Positions 57,928 to 64,000 of a stretch of 64,000 nucleotides of DNA are shown in pieces. Both the position numbers and the translations under genes were made by a program. The stretch covers positions 186,001 through 250,000 of the forward strand of contig NZ_JABELE010000001.1 in the NCBI RefSeq assembly GCF_013009345.1. Direction: 5' to 3'. Source of the DNA: Acinetobacter geminorum. GTDB taxonomy: Bacteria; Pseudomonadota; Gammaproteobacteria; Pseudomonadales; Moraxellaceae. The notes below the pieces were generated by a model. The model was not told where the DNA came from. It searched no databases and saw only the letters and a list, made by a program, of their open reading frames with translations. Within the stretch, counting starts at the first letter, position 1, and every line of letters begins with the position of its first letter.

Positions 57928-58479
57928 ATGAAATTTAAGAATGCAAAAATAAAAATACTCGATTTAGACTTGAGAGGCTGTTTATATCTGAACAATTTCT
58001 CTCACTCACAGCGTGTTGCCCTTTTTTTCAAAATTATCAGTCGTGTTGGTGATGGTCCGTTTTGGTATCTAATGTTGGCAATCGTGTGGGGTATGCAAGG
58101 CATTACCTATAGTTTGCAAATCATCTACTTGTTATTAGGTGGTTCTGTCGGCACAGCAATTTATAAATTCTTAAAACATAAAACCACGCGGCCACGTCCT
58201 TATCAGGTGCATCAGGTGATTGTGCTCGGTGAAAGACCGCTTGATCATTTTAGTTTTCCATCAGGCCACACACTTCATGCGGTCATGGTGACAATTGTAT
58301 TGGGTTACATCCAGCCAGTTCTGCTTGCAGCCATGTTCCCATTTATGGTGCTTGTCGCTTTGTCTCGTATGGTACTGGGTCTTCATTACCCAAGTGATGT
58401 GATTGTTGGTGCGCTAATTGGTGCAGCGGTCGCGGCTATGATTATTTTTGTGGCGCCATTATTGAACATTGCTTTATAA
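57928..58479 (+). CDS. PAP2-family membrane phosphatase
   Basis: A 183-residue inner-membrane protein with five to six hydrophobic helices. All three catalytic motifs are present: KHKTTRPRP (K-x6-RP, residues ~88-96), FPSGHT (~112-117) and SRMVLGLHYPSD (SRx5Hx3D, ~150-161). Such enzymes dephosphorylate lipid phosphates such as phosphatidic acid, undecaprenyl pyrophosphate or phosphatidylglycerol phosphate. ATG at 57928 is preferred because AGGAG lies 7 bases upstream; the ATG at 57922 is too close to it. It is 24 bases after the glycosyltransferase, so an operon. Confidence 0.88.
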   Translation: MKFKNAKIKILDLDLRGCLYLNNFSHSQRVALFFKIISRVGDGPFWYLMLAIVWGMQGITYSLQIIYLLLGGSVGTAIYKFLKHKTTRPRPYQVHQVIVLGERPLDHFSFPSGHTLHAVMVTIVLGYIQPVLLAAMFPFMVLVALSRMVLGLHYPSDVIVGALIGAAVAAMIIFVAPLLNIAL

Positions 58480-58578
58480 GCATCGGTAATTTTTATCAGC
58501 TTAAGCTATCGATTAGGTTTGTGGATTTGCTAAAGTACACAGTTCGTGATTTAGCAGATTAAACAGATAGGAGCCGCT

Positions 58579-58779
58579 ATGGGCTTACGTTGGACAGATA
58601 CGATTGATATTGCCATTGAATTGTCAGAAGCACATCCAGAAGTTGATCCGCAATGGATCCGTTTTACCGATTTACATGCATGGGTGTGCGCATTGCCAGA
58701 CTTCAGCGATGACCCAAATAAATCGACAGAAGGATTGCTAGAAGGCATTCAGATGGCCTGGATAGACGAAGTTCGCTAA
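58579..58779 (+). CDS. iscX: Fe-S cluster assembly protein IscX
   Basis: A 66-residue acidic protein, typical length of IscX/YfhJ, which binds IscS and modulates iron-sulfur cluster assembly, acting as an iron-dependent regulator or iron donor. Family features: MGLRWTDTIDIAIEL at the start, PEVDPQWIRFTDLHAWVCALP in the middle, and the acidic C-terminus around AWIDEVR. Here it is not adjacent to the isc operon but precedes ndk. AGGAG lies 7 bases before ATG. Confidence 0.93.
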   Translation: MGLRWTDTIDIAIELSEAHPEVDPQWIRFTDLHAWVCALPDFSDDPNKSTEGLLEGIQMAWIDEVR

Positions 58780-58892
58780 AAACAGTAGAAAAAATCGCAA
58801 CTTTTACACATTCAAAGCTGATTATTGCCTATGACATCGGTATAATGCGGCAAATTTTTTAAAGTTTAAATCTTAAAATAAAGGAGCCACTC

Positions 58893-59324
58893 ATGGCTAT
58901 TGAACGTACTTTGTCTATCGTAAAACCTGATGCAGTGTCTAAAAACCACATCGGTGAAATTTTTGCTCGTTTTGAAAAAGCGGGTTTAAAAATTGTTGCG
59001 ACTAAAATGAAACACCTTTCTCAAGCTGATGCTGAAGGTTTCTATGCTGAGCATAAAGAACGTGGTTTCTTTGGTGACTTAGTTGCATTCATGACTTCTG
59101 GTCCAGTTGTAGTATCTGTTCTTGAAGGTGAAAACGCAGTTCTTGCACACCGTGAAATCTTAGGTGCTACAAACCCTAAAGAAGCTGCTCCTGGTACTAT
59201 CCGTGCTGACTTCGCTGTAAGCATCGACGAAAACGCTGCTCACGGTTCTGACTCAGTTGCTTCTGCAGAGCGTGAAATTGCTTACTTCTTTGCTGACAAC
59301 GAGATCTGCCCACGCACTCGTTAA
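58893..59324 (+). CDS. ndk: Nucleoside diphosphate kinase
   Basis: Transfers the gamma phosphate between nucleoside di- and triphosphates. The 143-residue protein has [19 protein letters not shown], the ATP-binding region [15 protein letters not shown] and the active-site His in [15 protein letters not shown] (His118). Ribosome site AAAGGAGCC precedes the ATG. A strong terminator follows, so it is a single transcription unit just ahead of rlmN. Confidence 0.97.
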
Positions 59325-59336
59325 TCGAAAGCATTC

Positions 59337-59377
59337 AAACCAGATAAGTGGTATACTACTTATCTGGTTTTTTTATT
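59337..59377 (+). terminator. ndk terminator
   Basis: AAACCAGATAAGT / ACTTATCTGGTTT, a 13-bp stem (59337-59349 and 59358-59370) with an 8-base loop and T-run. Confidence 0.88.
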
Positions 59378-59447
59378 CTCTTAAGAGAATATTGTTTGAT
59401 TCTTGAACAATATCTTCAGTTTTTTGACATGGTTTAGGTAAATACAC

Positions 59448-60683
59448 ATGAGTTCTGCAGTGGTCGTTTCATCTGAAAATCTTGATGGACAGCAGCAATC
59501 TTCGTCCACGCCGGTAATCCCTGCTGCCGAAAATAAAGTGAATTTACTCGGCATGTCTCGTCCTGAGTTAGAAAAATTCTTTGAAGATATTGGTGAGAAG
59601 AAGTTTCGTGCCGGACAGGTCATGAAATGGATACATCAATACTTTGTTACTGACTTTGCTGAAATGACCAATATTTCAGGCAAACTACGTGCGAAGCTTG
59701 AGCAGATTTGTGAAATTAAAGCACCTGAAGTGGTTCACCGTCATTATTCAAAAGATGGTACACGTAAGTGGGTGTTTCGCGTAGGTGAGGGTGCAGGTTC
59801 TTTAGTTGAAACTGTATTAATTCCTGCCGAAGATAAAACTGGATTACGTAAAACACTTTGTATTTCCTCTCAAGTGGGCTGTGCATTAGATTGCTCATTT
59901 TGTTCAACAGGTAAGCAAGGTTTCCAACGTGATTTAACGCCAGATGAAATTATTGGGCAACTCTGGATGGCAAACTATTCTTATATGGAAGAAGTGCCTG
60001 TTGCCGAGCGTGAGCGTTCAGTGACCAATGTCGTGATGATGGGTATGGGTGAGCCATTACTCAACTATGATGCCGTATTAAGCTCAATGCAGATTATGCT
60101 TGATGACTTTGCTTATGGCATGTCAAAACGTCGTGTGACTTTATCAACGTCGGGTGTTGTACCGAAAATTGACCAGCTTGCAAAAGACATTGATGTCGCT
60201 TTAGCCATTTCTTTACATGCGCCAAACGATGAATTACGTAATGAGCTTGTGCCAATTAATAAAAAATATCCATTGGCTCAGTTAATTGCAGCATGTCAGC
60301 GTTATATTGCCAAAGATGGTAATGAAAGTACGCGTAAACATGTAACGATTGAATATGTGATGTTAGAAGGCGTAAATGATCAGCCTGAACATGCACAGCA
60401 AATGATTAAATTATTAAAAAATTTACCAAGTAAAATTAACTTGATTCCATTTAACCCGTTCCCTCATGCGCCATATGGTCGCTCAAGCCGAAATCGTATT
60501 ATCTCGTTCCAAAAAACTTTGTCTGATGCGGGATTTGTGTGTACGATTCGTCAAACACGTGGTGATGATATTGACGCTGCATGTGGGCAGTTAGTGGGTC
60601 AAGTGGCTGACAGAACCCGTCGTGCTGAACAGTGGCAGAAAAAAGTCACACAGCGACAAGAGATTTTGCGTACACAAGGATAA
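59448..60683 (+). CDS. rlmN: 23S rRNA A2503/tRNA A37 methyltransferase RlmN
   Basis: A radical-SAM enzyme that makes 2-methyladenosine at A2503 of 23S rRNA and A37 of some tRNAs. The 411-residue protein has the CX3CX2C cluster motif in GCALDCSFCSTGKQGF, the N-terminal KFRAGQVMKWIHQ, and the paired cysteines (one in SQVGC/ACGQ-type positions; C-terminal CTIRQTRGDDIDAACGQL). The N-terminal ~28 residues are rich in Ser and Gln and are not part of the core. Upstream of pilW by 14 bases. Confidence 0.95.
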   Translation: MSSAVVVSSENLDGQQQSSSTPVIPAAENKVNLLGMSRPELEKFFEDIGEKKFRAGQVMKWIHQYFVTDFAEMTNISGKLRAKLEQICEIKAPEVVHRHYSKDGTRKWVFRVGEGAGSLVETVLIPAEDKTGLRKTLCISSQVGCALDCSFCSTGKQGFQRDLTPDEIIGQLWMANYSYMEEVPVAERERSVTNVVMMGMGEPLLNYDAVLSSMQIMLDDFAYGMSKRRVTLSTSGVVPKIDQLAKDIDVALAISLHAPNDELRNELVPINKKYPLAQLIAACQRYIAKDGNESTRKHVTIEYVMLEGVNDQPEHAQQMIKLLKNLPSKINLIPFNPFPHAPYGRSSRNRIISFQKTLSDAGFVCTIRQTRGDDIDAACGQLVGQVADRTRRAEQWQKKVTQRQEILRTQG

Positions 60684-60697
60684 ATTGAGGGCAGGCT

Positions 60698-61498
60698 TTG
60701 AGTATTCCAAAGTTAAAAACGGTCTTATGTATGGGGATGGCAGTTGCATTTCTGGCAAGTGGTTGTCAGACAACGCATACGCAAAAAAAAGACCCAGAGA
60801 AAGCGGTAAAGGTGCGTGCACAACTTGCTGCTGAACATATCCGTTCGGGTGACTTGGACTCAGCAAAGCGAGCTCTTGATCAAGCTTTAAGTGTAGATAG
60901 CCGCGATGCTACTGCAAATATGATGATGGGTATTTTGCTACAGCAAGAAGGTAGCAAACCCAATTTAGAAAAAGCAGAACATTATTTCAAACGAGCAATT
61001 TCATCTGAACCGGATAATGCTCAAGCACATAATAATTATGGTACTTATTTATATCAAATGGAGCGTTATAATGATGCGGTTGAGCAATTTCGTATTGCTG
61101 GTGCAACATTAGGTTATGACCAACGCTATCAGGCATTAGAAAATCTGGGGCGTATTTATTTAAAATTGGGTGATGTTGCGAATGCTGAAAAAACATTCAA
61201 ACAAGCACTCCTTGCTAACCGTGACTCTTATATTTCAATGTTAGAGTTAGCGGAAATTTTTTATTTGCAGCAGCAGATTCCGGCTGCTACACAAATGTAT
61301 GAGCAATATGTTCGTACAGTGGGGCAGAAAAATCAGGGTGCAAGAGCACTTTGGATTGGTGTAAGAGTGGCTCGAGCCAATGCGGATAAAATGGGAATGC
61401 AAGTGTTAGTAAACCAGTTACGTGCTTTGTTCCCGGAAAGTCCAGAATATCAACGTTATTTGCAATTACAGTATAGTACTGAGGCCGTATGGAAATAA
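60698..61498 (+). CDS. pilW: Type IV pilus biogenesis/stability lipoprotein PilW (PilF)
   Basis: A 266-residue predicted outer-membrane lipoprotein. The signal LKTVLCMGMAVAFLASGC ends in a lipobox LASGC (Cys about 23). The mature part is made of TPR repeats (AHNNYGTYLYQMERYNDAVEQF, ALENLGRIYLKLGDVANAEKTF). In pseudomonads this pilotin helps PilQ secretin assemble. It starts with TTG at 60698 with GAGGG upstream; the signal peptide would be lost with a later ATG. Its end overlaps rodZ by 10 bases. Confidence 0.9.
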   Translation: MSIPKLKTVLCMGMAVAFLASGCQTTHTQKKDPEKAVKVRAQLAAEHIRSGDLDSAKRALDQALSVDSRDATANMMMGILLQQEGSKPNLEKAEHYFKRAISSEPDNAQAHNNYGTYLYQMERYNDAVEQFRIAGATLGYDQRYQALENLGRIYLKLGDVANAEKTFKQALLANRDSYISMLELAEIFYLQQQIPAATQMYEQYVRTVGQKNQGARALWIGVRVARANADKMGMQVLVNQLRALFPESPEYQRYLQLQYSTEAVWK

Positions 61499-62280
61499 AT
61501 CCTAATTCACAGCAGCCAACTGGCTCAAGCTTACCGACTTCTGCTTTAGGAAATATTCAACGTCCTGGTGAGTATTTACGTCAAATTCGAGTTGCTCAGA
61601 ATAAAGAGTTAGGGCAAGTTTCTTCAGATTTAAATATGCCGGTTAAGACCTTGACCGCTTTAGAGCAAGATGACTATAAATCATTGCCGGAAGCGACTTT
61701 CATTAAGGGTTATTACCGTTCATATGCAAAATATTTAAATACGGACGCGACGGCAATTATTCAGCGTTTCGATGAGATTTATGCAAATGATACTGGGCTG
61801 TTACCAAATCATGCCTTAAATAATTCGCCAATTAAAATCATGGGTAAACTCCCGGGTTCTAATAGTGATCGTAATAAGAAATGGTTAAAGCGCGCACTTC
61901 TTGCTGTTGTAATTCTTGCTGTTGTGTCATTGCTTGTTATGGGTGTCCAAAAATGGACTTCAAACAAAGAAGATGCTGATTTACCTAAAGTAAATCAATC
62001 GAATGTTGAAGTTTTACCTGTGCAAGGGGCTACCATCTCAACAGTGGGTGACCAATTGGTGTTAAACTTTAACCGACCAACTTCTGTTCATATTGTTGAT
62101 GCAACAGGTAAAGTTTTGGCGACAGGTCGTCAGTCATCAACTTTAAGTTTAAATGGTGAGTCTCCATTTCAGATTCGTCTTGATGATGCAACAGCTGTGT
62201 CATTAAGTCTAAACCAAGAACAGATTTCATTGTCTCCATATACGGTAAACGGTAAAGCAGAATTCCGTTTATCCCGCTAA
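61489..62280 (+). CDS. rodZ: RodZ-like cytoskeletal anchor protein
   Basis: A 263-residue protein with an N-terminal helix-turn-helix domain (GEYLRQIRVAQNKELGQVSSDLNMPVKTLTALEQDDY, residues ~25-60, cut), a transmembrane helix at about 140 (ALLAVVILAVVSLLVMGV) and a C-terminal beta domain (DUF4115-like). RodZ links MreB to the membrane and helps keep rod shape. Overlaps pilW and precedes ispG, the usual gene order. Confidence 0.9.
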   Translation: MEINPNSQQPTGSSLPTSALGNIQRPGEYLRQIRVAQNKELGQVSSDLNMPVKTLTALEQDDYKSLPEATFIKGYYRSYAKYLNTDATAIIQRFDEIYANDTGLLPNHALNNSPIKIMGKLPGSNSDRNKKWLKRALLAVVILAVVSLLVMGVQKWTSNKEDADLPKVNQSNVEVLPVQGATISTVGDQLVLNFNRPTSVHIVDATGKVLATGRQSSTLSLNGESPFQIRLDDATAVSLSLNQEQISLSPYTVNGKAEFRLSR

Positions 62281-62301
62281 TACCATGAGTTGAGCGATAC
62301 A

Positions 62302-63417
62302 ATGATAGAGAACCCAATTAAACGTCGACCAACACGCAAAATCCGTGTTGGTTCGGTGTATGTCGGTGGCGATGCACCTATTAGTGTGCAAAGTATGACA
62401 AATACCGAAACTTGCGATGTCGATGCAACCGTTGCTCAAATTGAGCGTTGCGTTGATGCAGGTGCTGATATTATGCGTGTTTCGGTCCCATCTATGGAGG
62501 CTGCTGAGGCATTTGGCGCGATCCGTAAACGTGTTTCAGTTCCATTAGTGGCTGATATTCACTTTGACCATAGAATTGCTCTAGCTGTTGCAGATTATGG
62601 TGCAGACTGTTTACGTATTAACCCAGGTAATATCGGCTCAGATCAGAAAGTGCGTGAAGTCGTTGCTGCGGCGCGTCATCATGGCATTTCTATGCGTATT
62701 GGGGTCAATGCGGGTTCTCTAGAAAAAGATTTACAAAAGAAATATGGCGAACCTACTGGTGAGGCGCTGCTCGAATCAGCACTACGTCATATTGATATTT
62801 TAGATCGTCTCAACTTCCATGAATTTAAAGTCAGCGTAAAAGCATCAAATGTGTTTTTAACCATGGATGCTTATCGTTTACTCTCAAAACAAATTGATAA
62901 CCCCTTACATTTAGGTGTGACTGAAGCTGGTATTTACCGTACAGGTACTGTGAAGTCAGCGATTGCCCTTGGCGGATTGTTGATGGAGGGTATTGGCGAT
63001 ACGATGCGTATTTCGCTTGCAGCCGAACCGGAAGATGAAATCAAGATTGGTTTTGATATTTTAAAGTCGCTAGGGCTTCGCTCTAACGGGATTAACTTTA
63101 TTGCTTGCCCAAGTTGCTCTCGCCAAGAATTTAATGTTATTCAGGTAATGCAAGCATTGGAAGAGCGTTTAGAAGATATTCGTACTCCAATGGATGTGTC
63201 GGTAATTGGCTGTAAAGTAAATGGTCCGGGTGAAGCAAAAGAAGCTGACATCGGGGTTGTTGGGGCTGCGCCTCGCTCATTGGTTTATCGTAATGGTGAA
63301 AAAAGCCATTTAATCGATACCGATCAATTGGTTGATGAAATCGAAACAATGGTTCGTCAACGTGTCCAAGAGCTTGAAGAAGCTAAATCTAAAGAAATTA
63401 TTCGTAGTTCATCATGA
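62302..63417 (+). CDS. ispG: 4-hydroxy-3-methylbut-2-en-1-yl diphosphate synthase
   Basis: The [4Fe-4S] reductase of the MEP isoprenoid pathway, converting MEcPP to HMBPP. The ATG at 62302 gives 371 residues (MIENPIKRRPTRKIRVG); a TTG at 62290 would add four residues. Landmarks: VSVQSMTNTETCDVDATVAQI, PLVADIHFDHRIAL, and the cluster ligands in CPSCSRQ and IGCKVNGPGE, with the final Glu after it. Ends with ATGA overlap with hisS. Confidence 0.96.
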   Translation: MIENPIKRRPTRKIRVGSVYVGGDAPISVQSMTNTETCDVDATVAQIERCVDAGADIMRVSVPSMEAAEAFGAIRKRVSVPLVADIHFDHRIALAVADYGADCLRINPGNIGSDQKVREVVAAARHHGISMRIGVNAGSLEKDLQKKYGEPTGEALLESALRHIDILDRLNFHEFKVSVKASNVFLTMDAYRLLSKQIDNPLHLGVTEAGIYRTGTVKSAIALGGLLMEGIGDTMRISLAAEPEDEIKIGFDILKSLGLRSNGINFIACPSCSRQEFNVIQVMQALEERLEDIRTPMDVSVIGCKVNGPGEAKEADIGVVGAAPRSLVYRNGEKSHLIDTDQLVDEIETMVRQRVQELEEAKSKEIIRSSS

Positions 63418-64000
63418 GTTCAATCGTCGCAATCAAAGGTTTTAATGACATCTTGCCAACGCAAACAGTAGCGTGGAGACGTCTCGAGCAACATTTAGCA
63501 TCTTTAATGGATGCTTATGGATATCAACAAATTCGTTTGCCGATCGTTGAACAAACGGGCTTGTTTAAACGTGCTATTGGTGATGCTACCGATATTGTTG
63601 AAAAAGAAATGTATACCTTTTTCGATAAAGGCAATCCACCAGAGTCATTAACCTTACGTCCGGAGGGTACAGCAGGTTGTGTTCGTGCTTTGGTAGAACA
63701 TAATTTGTTGCGCGGTGCTACGCCACGCGTGTGGTATATGGGACCTATGTTCCGTTATGAGAAGCCACAAAAAGGACGTTACCGTCAGTTCCACCAATTT
63801 GGTGTAGAAACTTTCGGTGTTGCGACTCCTGATATTGAAGCTGAAGTTATCTTGATGACAGCTCGCTTATGGAAACGTATGGGCGTTGATCACATGGTTC
63901 AACTTGAGTTGAATACTTTGGGTGAAAAAGATGAGCGTACAGAGTATCGTAATGCTTTAGTTGCGTTTTTAAACGAGCATAAAGATGCGTTGGATGAAGA
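63414..64000 (+). CDS. hisS: Histidine-tRNA ligase (3' end outside window)
   Basis: The ORF runs from the ATG at 63414, overlapping the ispG stop by 4 bases, to the window edge without a stop (195 complete codons). The visible part is the class II catalytic core: the start SSIVAIKGFNDILP, motif 1 around LPIVEQTGLFKRAIGDATDIVEKEMYTF spaced as usual, and motif 2 with RYEKPQKGRYRQFHQF. It charges tRNA-His with histidine. The gene is truncated only by the window boundary. Confidence 0.96.
   Translation, partial: MSSIVAIKGFNDILPTQTVAWRRLEQHLASLMDAYGYQQIRLPIVEQTGLFKRAIGDATDIVEKEMYTFFDKGNPPESLTLRPEGTAGCVRALVEHNLLRGATPRVWYMGPMFRYEKPQKGRYRQFHQFGVETFGVATPDIEAEVILMTARLWKRMGVDHMVQLELNTLGEKDERTEYRNALVAFLNEHKDALDE

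Noticed and set aside
1..64000. CRISPR arrays, insertion sequences, prophage, tRNA/rRNA genes, defence islands.
   Set aside because: Looked for regularly spaced repeats, transposase- or integrase-like proteins and tRNA arms; none seen. The window appears to be core chromosome.

Overview
The window reads as a stretch of chromosome from an Acinetobacter species, most likely of the A. calcoaceticus-baumannii complex. This is inferred from the low-GC coding style (Leu mostly TTA/TTG, Lys AAA), from a short MetX paired with MetW, from a PiuA-type siderophore receptor with its PiuC dioxygenase, from an Entner-Doudoroff (edd-eda-gluconate) block, and from recollection of orthologous Acinetobacter proteins. 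No search could be run. I see no tRNA or rRNA gene, insertion sequence, prophage or CRISPR array. Coding density is high and nearly all genes are housekeeping or ordinary metabolism.

Layout. 0-1.6 kb: end of an RRM RNA-binding protein, an ASCH-domain protein and two small proteins of unknown role. 1.6-6.3 kb: a KefB/YbaL-type antiporter, rpmB-rpmG, and a coniferyl-aldehyde-dehydrogenase-like gene divergent from a TetR regulator with a palindrome between them. 6.4-9.5 kb: purU, then tonB-exbB-exbD behind a Fur-like box. 9.5-14.4 kb (minus strand): lgt, two related small membrane proteins, thyA, folA, an Lnb-domain membrane protein, msrA. 14.5-21.3 kb: a TANGO2-like protein, then two PhoX-type (DUF839) Tat lipoproteins, each behind a three-half-site Pho-box-like array, directly next to tatABC. 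21.5-25.8 kb: an AEC transporter, a folded intergenic repeat, rdgB, a Sel1 protein, metW and metX. 25.8-31.1 kb: leuA with a candidate leucine-rich leader peptide, then piuC and piuA. 31.5-35.9 kb: tig-clpP-clpX and a DUF2846 lipoprotein. 35.9-41.8 kb: a DUF2059 protein, class I fumarase, pta and ackA. 42.5-48.9 kb: edd, eda, gluconate permease, gluconokinase and a GapN-like dehydrogenase. 49-58.5 kb: proA, an alpha/beta hydrolase with a PilZ-like tail, a methyltransferase, a second copy of the folded repeat, nagZ, prc, a glycosyltransferase and a PAP2 phosphatase. 58.6-64 kb: iscX, ndk, rlmN, pilW, rodZ, ispG and the start of hisS, a common gammaproteobacterial order.

How the parts connect. 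TonB-ExbB-ExbD supplies energy for receptors such as PiuA; both loci carry Fur-like sites, consistent with shared iron control. TatABC exports folded twin-arginine proteins, and its two neighbours are evident twin-arginine substrates, probably induced by phosphate starvation. The gluconate block takes up and phosphorylates gluconate and splits it to pyruvate and glyceraldehyde 3-phosphate; the adjacent GapN could oxidise the latter while making NADPH.

The most interesting unexplained items are: (1) a 27-codon ORF with four Leu codons in six, 135 bases upstream of leuA, which looks like an attenuation leader; (2) two copies of a modular intergenic hairpin element with a compensatory base-pair change and unrelated but perfectly paired long arms; (3) an alpha/beta hydrolase fused to a degenerate PilZ-like domain; (4) Pho-box-like arrays in front of both PhoX genes beside tatABC. 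None is a clear new multi-gene defence or biosynthetic system.
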